Source: an uncultured Chloroflexus sp.
GTDB taxonomy: Bacteria; Chloroflexota; Chloroflexia; Chloroflexales; Chloroflexaceae
DNA: 64,000 nt
Direction of reading: 5' to 3'
NCBI RefSeq assembly: GCF_937951745.1
Contig: NZ_CALFBQ010000073.1
Coordinates: forward strand, 1 to 64,000
Shown: positions 35,476 through 44,313 of the stretch, in pieces
How the letters are laid out: each line of letters starts with the position of its first letter
Numbering within the stretch: the stretch's first letter is position 1
Notes under the pieces: model-generated
Seen by the model: only the letters and a program-made list of their open reading frames with translations
What the model was told of the DNA's origin: nothing
Databases searched by the model: none
Program-made: the position numbers and the translations under genes

Positions 35476-36138
35476 ATGATACCACTGTTGCACGAACCCT
35501 ATTTGCCGCGCATTCGCCACGCCCTGCTCGCCGCCACGCCCGCCGGCGCGCGCATCGCGCTTGATGTTGGCTGTGGCGACGGCGCCAAAACTCAGTGGCT
35601 GCGTGAGCAATGTGCCGCTGATGCACTGCTGATTGGTATCGACCGCGATGTAACTGCGTTGCGGTCAGCATCGGCCTTGGCTGCCATTGCCGGCGCTGCC
35701 GAGGCGTTGCCGTTGCGCGATGGCTGCGTCGATCTAATCTGGTGTGTGGCTGCGCTGCAACTCTTTGCCGATCGGCAACAAGCCTTGCGCGAGTTGTGGC
35801 GGGTATTGCGGCCCGGCGGGATGCTGCTGATCGCGACGGCGGGCGAGTATTGGGTGCGCATGCACTGCCATCCGCCAGCGTTACTGGCCGCCCTGCCGTC
35901 GGTGTTGCCGCTCGCTCCCGCTGATGGCTTGGCCGATACGTGGACGCTCTTGCTGGCTGGCGCAGGTTTTGCCACGCCGCAAGTGCAGGCCTATCTGCTC
36001 GACGGCGCTGAACCGGCGCAGGCGGCGTTGATTGATAGCGCCGATTTAGCAGCGTATGCCGGTCTGCCATTAACAGCCAGCTCTATCACCGAACCCGACC
36101 CTCGCCTAGTGTTGTTTGTGGTCAGCGGGCGAAAGTGA
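35476..36138 (+). CDS. Class I SAM-dependent methyltransferase
   Basis: 220 residues. SAM-binding motif I IALDVGCGDGAKTQWL, motif II IGIDRDVTALRSA, and the post-motif LWCVAALQLFADRQQALRELWRVLRPGGMLLIAT typical of the Methyltransf_11 group of small-molecule or quinone/lipid methylases. ATG 35476 gives MIPLLHEPYLP, a usual helical start. Substrate unknown. It is divergent from the Mur-like gene and converges on the debranching enzyme with 20 nt between stops. Confidence 0.8.
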   Translation: MIPLLHEPYLPRIRHALLAATPAGARIALDVGCGDGAKTQWLREQCAADALLIGIDRDVTALRSASALAAIAGAAEALPLRDGCVDLIWCVAALQLFADRQQALRELWRVLRPGGMLLIATAGEYWVRMHCHPPALLAALPSVLPLAPADGLADTWTLLLAGAGFATPQVQAYLLDGAEPAQAALIDSADLAAYAGLPLTASSITEPDPRLVLFVVSGRK

Positions 36139-36158
36139 GATGGCTCGGCACGCCGCTG

Positions 36159-38144
36159 CTACCTGATTTCATACAACCCGCGCAAGACCTCGGCCACGCT
36201 CCACGCTTGGGCGAAGCAGCCGCGCGGCTGGTGGGGCGGGTCGCCGTCGAAGATTTCGCTAATGGTGCCGATGCAGCCATCACTGAGGTGATCGAGCAGC
36301 GGCGTGAGCAGCCGTCGGGTGGTGGCTCGATTACCGGTGAGCCGATAGACGGCGCTAGCATACGGGCCGAGCAGCCATGCCCAGACCGTGCCTTGATGGT
36401 AGGCAGCGTCGCGCTGCAAGAGTGGTCCAGTGTAGCGAGGTGCGTAATCGGGATGGGCCGGATCGAGGCTACGCAGACCAACGCTGGTCAACAGGGCTTG
36501 GGTGCAAGCGCGGACAACTGCCTGTTGGCGGCCACGGTCGAGCGGGCTGTGCGGCAGACTGGCGGCAATGATCTGGTTGGGTCGGAGCGTCGCATCGAAC
36601 CCGTTAGGAGTGTCGATCACGTCGTACAAGTATTGGCCGTTCGTATACCAAAATCGGTTGAAACCGGCGCGCGCCGCCGCTGCCATCGCCTGATACCGCT
36701 CGGACGGGCGGCATAGCCGTTGGGCAAAGCCGGCCATACTCTGCAAAGCGTTATACCAGAGTGCGTTGATCTCAACCGGTTTGCCAGAACGCGGCGTGAC
36801 CACCCATCCCTGCACGCGCACGTCCATCCACGTCAATTGGGTGGTCGGTGTACCGGCCCGCAACAAGCCATCGCCACGATCCAACCCGATCCCATCACGC
36901 GTGCCGCGCACGTGCCAGTCGATGATCTCTTCAAGGGTCGGAAACAGTTCGGCGAGCAGACCATCGTCGGCAAAAGCGGCATGGTGGGCACGCACCGCTT
37001 CGAACAGCCAGAGGGTTGCATCCGCAGTGTTGTATTCGGGCGCTGCGCCTTCATCGGGGAAGCGATTGGGCAGCATACCGCGATCAACAAACCGGACGAA
37101 GGTGCGCAAGACATCCGCCGCAACCTCTGGCCGGCGAGTGGGAATGGTCAAGCCGGGCAAGCTGATCATCGTGTCACGGCCCCAGTCGGTAAACCACGGG
37201 TAACCAGCAATGATGGTGCGTCCGCGCATCCCGCCGGGCACTGGCCGCTCGACGATGAACTGATCGGCAGCCAGTGCGAGCTGGCGAACGAATGGGTCAT
37301 CCGTCCAGTCAATTCGCTCTAACAACGCGGCTTCATAATCGGCGCGCAGCTTCCACGCTGCCTCGCTGTCGAGGGTAGCTGAAGGTTCGGTGGTGGCGAC
37401 GACCAACAGCGACTCTCCCGGCGCGAGAGTGGTGGTCAGCCGGCCAACCCGGCGCAGGTTGTCGATCGCTGCTTGGCCACGTTCAGCTTCGATGGCTAGA
37501 TAAAGATCGGTGAGCCAGCCGCCGAGCGGGGTGAAGGTTCCTCGATCGCTGAGCAAGCGCAGATGGCGACCGCCGGCCAGCGGCCATATCCGCAACCCGT
37601 TGGCGATTGGCTCGGCTTGCAAGGGAATGTCGCCTACTTGCGCCACTGCGTGATGGTCACGCGCCGTTGCCAAGGTGTCGAGCCGGAGGGAGAGCGGGGC
37701 TGAGGCGCGTAAGACGGTGTAGCGAATGTAGGTGGTGTTGGCGCCGGGCGCCATCCAGATCCGCTGTTCGAGCAGCGCATCGGCCAGCGCATACTCCCAC
37801 ACCGGCGTGGTTCCTTCCAGCCGCCAACGCTCGAGCCATAGGCAAGCGCGGGCGGACTGGCCGGTGCGCCGGTGGGTGGTGAGATCGAAGGTCTGGCCGA
37901 GATAGCTCACATACGCATCGAGCGAGGCTAACGTTAGCACCCGGCCAAGCGGCGGTTCGAGCGCAGCAATCAGCAAACCGTGATAACTGCGTGTAAGCGT
38001 TCCAGCGATAGTTCCAGCGGCATAGCCGCCAATCCCGTTCGTCACTAGCCATTCGCGCTGAGCGGCAAAGGCTGGTTCGGCACCCAAAGCGCGTCCGAAG
38101 CTAAACACAATGGCAGCTCCTTCCTGAGACGGTTCCATGACCAT
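36159..38144 (-). CDS. Glycogen debranching enzyme (amylo-alpha-1,6-glucosidase type)
   Basis: 661 residues. N-terminal beta-sandwich domain (REWLVTNGIGGYAAGTIAGTLTR, YHGLLIAAL) and C-terminal (alpha/alpha)6 barrel with GYPWFTDWGRDTMISLPGL, YNTADATLWLFEAV, GWVVTPRSGKPVEINALWYNAL and HQGTVWAWLLGPY. These fit the bacterial GDE family that hydrolyses alpha-1,6 branches in glycogen. ATG 38144 is used; ATG 38138 is equally possible and neither has a good ribosome site. It may share the storage-sugar pool with the GH13-like and PfkB genes elsewhere in the window, but they are not in one operon. Confidence 0.9.
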   Translation of the reverse strand: MVMEPSQEGAAIVFSFGRALGAEPAFAAQREWLVTNGIGGYAAGTIAGTLTRSYHGLLIAALEPPLGRVLTLASLDAYVSYLGQTFDLTTHRRTGQSARACLWLERWRLEGTTPVWEYALADALLEQRIWMAPGANTTYIRYTVLRASAPLSLRLDTLATARDHHAVAQVGDIPLQAEPIANGLRIWPLAGGRHLRLLSDRGTFTPLGGWLTDLYLAIEAERGQAAIDNLRRVGRLTTTLAPGESLLVVATTEPSATLDSEAAWKLRADYEAALLERIDWTDDPFVRQLALAADQFIVERPVPGGMRGRTIIAGYPWFTDWGRDTMISLPGLTIPTRRPEVAADVLRTFVRFVDRGMLPNRFPDEGAAPEYNTADATLWLFEAVRAHHAAFADDGLLAELFPTLEEIIDWHVRGTRDGIGLDRGDGLLRAGTPTTQLTWMDVRVQGWVVTPRSGKPVEINALWYNALQSMAGFAQRLCRPSERYQAMAAAARAGFNRFWYTNGQYLYDVIDTPNGFDATLRPNQIIAASLPHSPLDRGRQQAVVRACTQALLTSVGLRSLDPAHPDYAPRYTGPLLQRDAAYHQGTVWAWLLGPYASAVYRLTGNRATTRRLLTPLLDHLSDGCIGTISEIFDGDPPHQPRGCFAQAWSVAEVLRGLYEIR

Positions 38145-38180
38145 GGTACACTACTTGAAGGGTGGTGATTAGGGATATGG

Positions 38181-38256
38181 CCCCCTCCTAGCCTCTCCCC
38201 GCTAGGGGGAGGAGTCGGATCCCTCCTCCGCAGGGGGAGGGCCGGGGGGTGAGGGT
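38181..38256. repeat. CCCCCTC/GAGGGGG palindromic repeat
   Basis: CCCCCTCCTAGCC and CTAGGGGGAGG, then CCCTCCTCCGCAGGGGGAGG, form two nested GC-rich hairpins ending in GGGGGGTGAGGG. Related copies are at 21650-21730 and 53221-53262. Non-coding. Confidence 0.55.
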
Positions 38257-38308
38257 ACTAGCGACTGGGGAATGAGGAGCACATGGATACGGAGGGTGTT
38301 ACACACCG

Positions 38309-39208
38309 ATGAACATAAACATAGCTGTTCTTGCCGACATTCATGCGAATTTAGCTGCTTTTCGTGCAGTCATTGCCGATATTGAGCAGTGGCAGCCTGA
38401 TACGGTCATCATCGCTGGTGACATCATCAATCGTGGCCCGCAACCACGCCCCTGCCTTGAGCTAGCCTTGCAGATGCAGCGGGAACGAGGCTGGCATGTG
38501 TTGCGCGGCAATCATGAGGGCTATATCCTCAGTTATGACCACGATCTGAGCATAGGCCATCCGCCGCAGGGCGGTAAGCGCGCATTACAGGGGCCGATTA
38601 TCTGGACACATCAGGAAGTGGTTGATCTGTTGCCGCAGGTCAAGACGCTCCCCACGAGTTTGGCGTTAGAAACACCGGGTGGTACGGTAATGGTCTATCA
38701 CGGTTCGATCCATCACGATCGTGATGGCCTCTTACCCTCGCACTCTCAGCTCGAATTGCAGACCAAGATCGATCCGCATGCTGCGGTGTTTTGCACAGCT
38801 CATACCCATATGCCTTTCACCCGGTGGGTTGAGCAGACGCTGGTGGTGAATGTAGGGTCGGTTGGGTTGCCCTTTGATGGCGACTGGCGGGCCGCTTACG
38901 CTCGTCTGACCCTCGACCAGCACGGTTGGCAGGCGCAGATTGTGCGGGTGACGTATGATCGCACTGCTACGCTGCACGCTGCGCGCGCGGTGATGCTTCC
39001 CGCTTGTGGGCCGATTGCCCAGATTATGGTGCGCGAGCTGGAAATGGCGCGCTCGTTTCTGTTCGATTTTGTGCCGGTGTATTACGATCCGGTGATCGCC
39101 GGCAAGATGAGCGTAGACGAGGCTGTCCACCGGTTTTTGGTTGACCTTGACCGGATGCCAGCTACGTCTCCTGCACTCGTAACGGCGCCGTCGCTTCTAA
39201 TGCCTTAA
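38309..39208 (+). CDS. Calcineurin-like metallophosphoesterase
   Basis: 299 residues. Metal ligands in AVLADIHANL, IIAGDIINRGPQP, VLRGNHEGY, MVYHGSIHHDRDG and FCTAHTHMPF, followed by NVGSVGLPFDGDWRAAY, the order of YfcE/ApaH-like phosphodiesterases. Soluble. A helical C-terminal extension (about residues 225-299) ends in AVHRFLVDLD. Its last 47 nt overlap the opposing panE gene. Confidence 0.87.
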   Translation: MNINIAVLADIHANLAAFRAVIADIEQWQPDTVIIAGDIINRGPQPRPCLELALQMQRERGWHVLRGNHEGYILSYDHDLSIGHPPQGGKRALQGPIIWTHQEVVDLLPQVKTLPTSLALETPGGTVMVYHGSIHHDRDGLLPSHSQLELQTKIDPHAAVFCTAHTHMPFTRWVEQTLVVNVGSVGLPFDGDWRAAYARLTLDQHGWQAQIVRVTYDRTATLHAARAVMLPACGPIAQIMVRELEMARSFLFDFVPVYYDPVIAGKMSVDEAVHRFLVDLDRMPATSPALVTAPSLLMP

Positions 39209-40088
39209 CCAGATTGCACAACATTTCGTTGAACGGCGTTGGCACGCCGAGCCGGCGTCCTTCGCGTACAATGGCGCCGTTAATGGTGTCAATTTCGGTG
39301 GGTGCGCCGCGCAAGATGTCTTGCAACATTGACGATCGGTTCGTAGCAGTCGCTTGGGCCACAGCCAGCGTTTCGGCAACGGGATCGGCTAAAGCCAGTG
39401 TAATGCCGGCGGCGCGGGCTACTGCCACCGCTTCCTCTACGGCTTGCCGGACAAGAGCGGATGCTGCTGGCACGCTTGCCAAGGCACCGTTGGGAACGCG
39501 CAGGATCGCGGTAAGCGCGTTGATGCCGACGTTCACAATCAGTTTCCCCCACACTAAGCTGTCCAGATTGGTTGCAACCCCAGCCGGCAAACCGGCGGTG
39601 CGAAACGTGTTGGCGAGTGCGTAGGCGATGCTGAGCGACGGTACCGCGCCAAAGGTGGTTGGCCCGCGACCGGCGAGGCGAACCCGTCCGGGGCCAAGCA
39701 GGGTTGCGCCGAGCGTGGTGACTGCTTGCCCGACGCGCAATGGGCCTAGCCGCCTGCTCAACACTTCGGCGTTCCCTAGCCCATTTTGCAAGGTGTACGC
39801 TACCCCGCCGGATTTCAAGAGCTGCGCGGCTGTCTCAGCGGCCCAAGCGGTCTGAGCGGACTTGACGGTAACAAGCGCGACATCAAACGGCTCAATACTC
39901 GCCGGGTCAGTCGTCGCTGGGATCGAACGGGTGGTTTCGCCGCCATCGTAGGCGCAGCGCAACCCGGATGCGTTGATCGCGCCAATGTGTTCAGCCCACG
40001 AATCTACGAGCATGATCGAAATGACAGGCGCGAGGTGGAATCCAATCACACTACCGAGCGCACCGGCGCCAATGATTGCAATCTTCAT
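39162..40088 (-). CDS. panE: 2-dehydropantoate 2-reductase
   Basis: 308 residues. NADPH-dependent reduction of ketopantoate to pantoate for CoA synthesis. N-terminal MKIAIIGAGALGSVIGFHLA, VTVKSAQTAWAAE, LQNGLGNAEVL, the catalytic Lys region GKLIVNVGINALTAIL, and the Glu-containing EIDTINGAIVREGRRLGVPTP near the C-terminus. Divergent from the LppX-type lipoprotein gene; the shared 64-nt region has a CCATGG dyad and TTATACT. Confidence 0.9.
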   Translation of the reverse strand: MKIAIIGAGALGSVIGFHLAPVISIMLVDSWAEHIGAINASGLRCAYDGGETTRSIPATTDPASIEPFDVALVTVKSAQTAWAAETAAQLLKSGGVAYTLQNGLGNAEVLSRRLGPLRVGQAVTTLGATLLGPGRVRLAGRGPTTFGAVPSLSIAYALANTFRTAGLPAGVATNLDSLVWGKLIVNVGINALTAILRVPNGALASVPAASALVRQAVEEAVAVARAAGITLALADPVAETLAVAQATATNRSSMLQDILRGAPTEIDTINGAIVREGRRLGVPTPFNEMLCNLVKALEATAPLRVQET

Positions 40089-40152
40089 GGTGGACGACCT
40101 CTGTTATACTACTGTCACGACCATGGTAGCACAGCAGATGAGAAGGTGCGCT

Positions 40153-40875
40153 ATGAAGCAGAGCTGGAGATGGCTCATCGCGAGTCTGGTCCTGTGGCTG
40201 GTTGGTTGTGGGGGAGTGGCAGCGCCGCCGACACCGACGCCGACACCCGATCCGCGCGCGTTGGCATCGGCCATTGGTCAAGCTACCCAAAATAGCCAGA
40301 GCGTCCATTTTCGGATTACCCTGATCGGTAAGCCGGTGGCGCTCGATGCGGGCGGGGTGACGACGCTGAATAGCATTGAAGGCGATTTGCGTCGCCCTGA
40401 TGCTGTGCTCTCGGTTCTCAACATCACACTAGGCAATGCGATTGGCGAGATCCGGACGGTTTCGCTGGCTGGCAAGCAGTATACGACTAATCCGATTACG
40501 CGCCAGTGGATGTGTCTGCAACCCGGCTCGACGTTCGATCCGGCGGTCTTATTTGCTCCCGATATTGGGATCGAAGCGTTGCTGGCCAACCAATTTGCCG
40601 ATGTGACGCTGGTGGGGATTGAAGACCTGAACGGTCGTCCGCATTACCACCTGCGTGGTACGCTGCCGGCTGAACAGTTGCGCGCGATTAGCCTTAATCT
40701 GCTGGGAGCGGGGCCGGTCACCGCCGATCTGTGGGCCGATCAAGCGACCATGCGCGCTAGCCGAGTAGTGTTGGTCGATACCGCAACCGATGCCGCCAAT
40801 CCGAGCACGTGGACGCTTGAGTTTAGCGAGTACGACAAGACGGTTGATGTCCGCGAACCGGTGCAATGCCCATGA
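40153..40875 (+). CDS. LppX/LprAFG-family lipoprotein
   Basis: 240 residues. Lipoprotein signal peptide WRWLIASLVLWLVGC with lipidated Cys at about residue 19, a TPTPTPDP spacer, then the half-barrel domain of the LppX/LprG/LprA/LprF family (SVHFRITLIGKPVALDAGG, SIEGDLRRPDAVLSVLN, RQWMCLQPGSTFDP, HYHLRGTLPAEQL, VTADLWADQATMRASRVVL). Mycobacterial members carry triacylated lipids. AGAAGGTG precedes ATG 40153. The stop overlaps the start of the MFS exporter gene (ATGA), the same arrangement as the mycobacterial lprG-Rv1410c lipid-export pair. Confidence 0.82.
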   Translation: MKQSWRWLIASLVLWLVGCGGVAAPPTPTPTPDPRALASAIGQATQNSQSVHFRITLIGKPVALDAGGVTTLNSIEGDLRRPDAVLSVLNITLGNAIGEIRTVSLAGKQYTTNPITRQWMCLQPGSTFDPAVLFAPDIGIEALLANQFADVTLVGIEDLNGRPHYHLRGTLPAEQLRAISLNLLGAGPVTADLWADQATMRASRVVLVDTATDAANPSTWTLEFSEYDKTVDVREPVQCP

Positions 40876-42413
40876 CGAATCCTGCGTTGACTAAAGCCGA
40901 AGTGCGCGCGTTCGACCCTCGGATTACACTAGGATTGGTCTGCTTGGCCATCTTTATCGGCGCGGTTGACTTGACTGTCATTAGCGCGGTGTTGCCGAAG
41001 GTCATGATCGACCTGCGCCTGTCGCTCGATACCGAGCTTAACCGGGCGTCGTGGGCAGTGAGCGGCTATTTGTTGGCCTATACGGTGAGCATCACCTTTA
41101 TGGGCCGCTTGTCGGATCTGCTTGGGCGGCGCATGGTCTATCTTGTTTGCTTGATCGTCTTTTTGATCGGGTCGGCGTGGGTGGCAGCCGCGCCCAATCT
41201 GACGATGCTCATCATTGGCCGGGTGGTGCAGGCGCTAGGTGCGGGGGCGATGGTGCCGGTTTCGATGGCACTGGTCGGCGATCTCTTTCCGCCCGGTCAG
41301 CGGGCGGCGGCGCTGGGGCTTATCGGCGCGGTTGACACTGCTGGCTGGATGGTTGGCCATCTCTACGGCGGCGTGCTGATGAGGATTTTTGACGATTGGC
41401 GGCTGCTCTTCTGGCTGAATCTGCCGATCGGGCTGGTGGCGTTGGGATTGACATGGTATGCACTGCGCCAGATTCCCACCCCGCCGCGAGCCGGTCATTT
41501 CGATTGGCTGGGCACGATGTTGTTGAGTGGCAGCCTTGTGGCGTTGAATGTCGGCTTGGCGGCCGGCAGTGAATTGGGTGCAACCGATTTCTACGGTGAA
41601 CGGCTGGGGCCACCGCCTTACGCCGGGCTGCTGGTACTTGTGGCGCTGGTTTTGCTGGCTCTCTTCGTTTGGGCCGAGCGGCGCAGCCCTGATCCGCTGA
41701 TCGGGCTGGAACTCTTTACCCGGCGCGATACGGCGATGGCCTGTGTGATCAATGTCATGGTCGGCTTTGGGCTAGCGATCGCGATCACGAATGTGCCGCT
41801 CTACATCAACACCTATTTGCTGCTCTACCACCCAACCGATAGCGATATTCTGCGGATTGCGGCATGGGATGCCGGCTGGATGCTTTCAGCCCTGACGTTG
41901 ACCATGGCAGCGGCAGCATTGCCGGGTGGTTTGTTGACCGGACGCTACGGTGGGCAGTTGCCGGCGTTGCTCGGTTTGGGCCTTGCCTTGGTTGGCTCTA
42001 CGCTGATGGCGTTTTGGGGGCCTGAAGCGACCTATCTGCGTATGGGTCTTGAGCTGGCATTGACTGGGATTGGCCTTGGCTTGGTAATCGCGCCGGTGGC
42101 CGATACGGTCGTAGCGGCAGCTGGTGAAGACCGGCGCGGCGCAGCGTCGGCGCTTGTGATCGCGTTGCGGTTGGTAGGGATGACGGTCGGTGTTGCGATT
42201 TTGACCCTCTGGGGTGTGCATCGTCAAGATGAGTTGCGCCGTGCTGGCGCCGATAACCCGCTGGCGATGACCGACCCGGCCCGCTTTCTGATGGAAATCG
42301 CTGCACAGGTGATCGGTGAGACGTTTTTGTTTGGCGTGGCGGCATATGTGGTCGGGCTGCTGGCGGCATGGTTTATGCGCCAAGCATCTGCCGATGCGGT
42401 TAGTAAGCAGTAA
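40872..42413 (+). CDS. DHA2-family MFS exporter coupled to LppX-type lipoprotein
   Basis: About 513 residues, 14 predicted membrane helices. Motif A-like GRLSDLLGRRMVYLVC between helices 2 and 3, DLTVISAVLPKVM in helix 1 (the acidic residue typical of DHA2), and motif C-like GLIGAVDTAGWMVGHLYGG. I use ATG 40872, which overlaps the lipoprotein stop by 4 nt; ATG 40866 is alternative. Mycobacterial Rv1410c, partner of LprG, exports triacylglycerides; the gene pair suggests lipid or drug export here. Specificity is inferred from context. Confidence 0.85.
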   Translation: MTNPALTKAEVRAFDPRITLGLVCLAIFIGAVDLTVISAVLPKVMIDLRLSLDTELNRASWAVSGYLLAYTVSITFMGRLSDLLGRRMVYLVCLIVFLIGSAWVAAAPNLTMLIIGRVVQALGAGAMVPVSMALVGDLFPPGQRAAALGLIGAVDTAGWMVGHLYGGVLMRIFDDWRLLFWLNLPIGLVALGLTWYALRQIPTPPRAGHFDWLGTMLLSGSLVALNVGLAAGSELGATDFYGERLGPPPYAGLLVLVALVLLALFVWAERRSPDPLIGLELFTRRDTAMACVINVMVGFGLAIAITNVPLYINTYLLLYHPTDSDILRIAAWDAGWMLSALTLTMAAAALPGGLLTGRYGGQLPALLGLGLALVGSTLMAFWGPEATYLRMGLELALTGIGLGLVIAPVADTVVAAAGEDRRGAASALVIALRLVGMTVGVAILTLWGVHRQDELRRAGADNPLAMTDPARFLMEIAAQVIGETFLFGVAAYVVGLLAAWFMRQASADAVSKQ

Positions 42414-42500
42414 CCCTTCTCGTTATGGAGTGTGTCAGTTTTCCTGCCGCATTTCATGATAGGCCCTCTGGGTACGTGATGTAGACTGCGGTGCTTCACG

Positions 42501-42522
42501 CTACCCGATCATTACCGGGTAG
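42501..42522 (+). terminator. Hairpin after the MFS gene
   Basis: CTACCCG (42501-42507) and CGGGTAG (42516-42522) with an 8-nt loop. There is no T-tract; the assignment rests on location in the 204-nt gap, which holds nothing else I recognise. Confidence 0.35.
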
Positions 42523-42617
42523 GAGTTGGGAAGCCGGGTTGGAGAGGTAAACTATCACATTGCCGTGTCACGCATTGCGAAAGAACTTGATCAACAAGAG
42601 CAGAACGGACACCCTCA

Positions 42618-43127
42618 ATGCATGACGAAGAGATTCAGCGCCTTATTACGCAGCGGTTGCCGGCTGAAGTGCGGGCTGGCCCGGCTGAGATTCGCCGGTA
42701 CAGTGACGAATTGATCATTATTTTGCCCATCGCTCGCCCGCTCGAAGAGATCCCACTCTTGCGCGAGCAGACCCGGCGCGACCGGATGCGGATTGCACGC
42801 GAGATCGAACGTCACAGCGGGGTGCCGGTGGCGTGGGGTATGCGCGCCGCCGACCACGAGGTACTCTTTACCACTCGCACGGTGCCGGTGATGACCCGGT
42901 TGGGCCGCGCTGAACGCGAATTACTCGATCTGTTGGTGGCGGTTGGCATTGCCGATACCCGCAGCAGCGCATTGGCCTATATTGCCCGCGCCTTTGCCTA
43001 CGAACACCGCGAATGGCTGGCCGAAGCCCGCCTCGCCGTTGGCGAAATGGCTCGCGTGCGCGCCCGGCTCCAACTCACGCCTCGCCCCGGCCCGCCCCCC
43101 GTGCCGCCAGTGGCTGAAGGTGATTGA
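42618..43127 (+). CDS. Hypothetical protein with RHH-like C-terminal half
   Basis: 169 residues, soluble, strongly charged. The N-terminal half (DEEIQRLITQRLPAEVRAGP, ELIIILPIARPLEEIPLLR) has no family I know. The second half contains VPVMTRLGRAERELLDLLVAVGIADTRSSALAYIARAF, close to the strand-helix-helix pattern of ribbon-helix-helix DNA-binding proteins (GIAxxRSEAL), then EHREWLAEARLAVGEMARVRARL and a Pro-rich end. It could be a regulator, but this is inference. The ATG at 42618 has no strong ribosome site. tRNA-Pro follows after 152 nt. Confidence 0.6.
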   Translation: MHDEEIQRLITQRLPAEVRAGPAEIRRYSDELIIILPIARPLEEIPLLREQTRRDRMRIAREIERHSGVPVAWGMRAADHEVLFTTRTVPVMTRLGRAERELLDLLVAVGIADTRSSALAYIARAFAYEHREWLAEARLAVGEMARVRARLQLTPRPGPPPVPPVAEGD

Positions 43128-43279
43128 TGCAAAACGAAGCTGCCGCCAGTCATCTACAACGATGGCTGGCTGGGCGGCTGGTACGGTTGATCCTTCCGCT
43201 AAAGCTATTCTGTGTCTGTTCGTGACTATTGACAACCCGCTTGACAAAATCCCTATCATGCTGCTAACCTTAAGGACGT

Positions 43280-43356
43280 CGGGGCGTGGCTCAGCCTGGT
43301 AGAGCACCGCGTTTGGGACGCGGGGGTCGTGGGTTCAAATCCCTCCGCCCCGACCA
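43280..43356 (+). tRNA. tRNA-Pro (TGG)
   Basis: 77 nt with encoded CCA. Acceptor CGGGGCG pairs with CGCCCCG; D arm GGCTCAGCCTGGTAGAGCA; anticodon stem CCGCG/CGCGG around TTTGGGA (anticodon TGG); T arm GGGTTCAAATCCC. Discriminator A. Confidence 0.96.
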
Positions 43357-43374
43357 CATTCGCCACGTGGCAAC

Positions 43375-43399
43375 GACCGCCGGCCCTTCACCGGCGGTC
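43375..43399 (+). terminator. Hairpin between tRNA-Pro and the response regulator
   Basis: GACCGCCGG (43375-43383) pairs with CCGGCGGTC (43391-43399), 7-nt loop, followed by TTCATG. It probably ends the tRNA transcript but the T-tract is short, so some read-through into the response regulator gene (start 43418) is possible. Confidence 0.6.
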
Positions 43400-43417
43400 T
43401 TCATGTGTGGAGCAGCT

Positions 43418-44116
43418 ATGGCGACGGTTCTGATCGTCGAAGATGAAACGACACTGGCCGAGACTCTGCAGTATAACCTTGAACGCGAAGGTTATTCGGT
43501 AATTGTCGCGGCAGATGGGGTGCATGGTCTCGACCGCGCCCGCCGCGATCAGCCCGATTTAATTGTGCTGGATATTATGTTGCCCCGGCTCGATGGCTTC
43601 TCAGTCTGCCGCATCCTCCGCCAAGAGAGCGATGTGCCGATTATGATGCTCACCGCCCGCCAAGACGAGGTCGACCGGATTGCCGGCCTCGAACTCGGCG
43701 CCGATGATTACATCAGCAAGCCGTTCAGCCTCGGTGAGTTTCTGGCGCGCGTGCGCGCTATTTTGCGCCGCAGCGAACGCCAGCCCCACTCGATTGTTCG
43801 TGAGGTGCTAGAGGCCGGTGTGATCCGGGTTGATACTAGCAGCCGGCGGGCATGGCGCGATGGCCAAGAGCTTAACTTGCCCCAAAAAGAGTTCGATCTG
43901 CTTACGTGTTTGATGCGTAATCGCGGCATTGCCCTGACCCGTGATCTGTTACTCGAACGAGTCTGGGGGCAAGATTTTATCGGCGACAGCCGCACCGTCG
44001 ATGTCCATATTCGCTGGCTGCGCGAAAAGATCGAACCCGATCCCGGCAAGCCGACCTATATTCAGACCGTGCGCGGCGTTGGCTACCGGTTTGAGCCGCC
44101 CGCCGAGCAGGTGTGA
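43418..44116 (+). CDS. OmpR/PhoB-family response regulator
   Basis: 232 residues. Receiver domain: ATVLIVEDET (acidic pocket), IVLDIMLPR (phospho-Asp), MLTARQ and DYISKPFSLGEFLARVRA (Thr and Lys). Winged-helix output domain from about residue 128: LNLPQKEFDLLTCLMRNRG and the recognition region SRTVDVHIRWLREKIEPDP-GKPTYIQTVRGVGYRF. GGAG lies 7 nt before ATG 43418. The cognate kinase gene follows after 197 nt. Confidence 0.93.
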   Translation: MATVLIVEDETTLAETLQYNLEREGYSVIVAADGVHGLDRARRDQPDLIVLDIMLPRLDGFSVCRILRQESDVPIMMLTARQDEVDRIAGLELGADDYISKPFSLGEFLARVRAILRRSERQPHSIVREVLEAGVIRVDTSSRRAWRDGQELNLPQKEFDLLTCLMRNRGIALTRDLLLERVWGQDFIGDSRTVDVHIRWLREKIEPDPGKPTYIQTVRGVGYRFEPPAEQV

Positions 44117-44195
44117 CCGGGGTTGCGCAGCTCGATGGAATGTGGCGGTGAAGCTGCCGCATGCGCGTATCGTTCAGAGGGCGGGCACCATGGCA

Positions 44196-44247
44196 ATCGC
44201 AGCAATCTCGCCGGGATTACTGCGCGAACTCCGCCCCTCACGATGAC
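44196..44247. repeat. Remnant of the CATTGCG intergenic element
   Basis: TCGCAGCAATCTCGCCGGG (44196-44214) and CCCCTCACGATGAC (44234-44247) match the inner and right-hand parts of the element at 17109-17278. It lies between the response regulator and its kinase, so the repeat entered a functional gene pair. Confidence 0.4.
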
Positions 44248-44313
44248 ATCCATGAGTGTGACCAGACCGGCTTTCCAAACTCGGCAGCGTACAGCTAACA
44301 TCACAGAATCTGC

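Noticed and set aside
36720-37322. 200-codon plus-strand frame inside the debranching enzyme gene
   Set aside because: Shadow of the minus-strand gene, which has full family motifs across this region.
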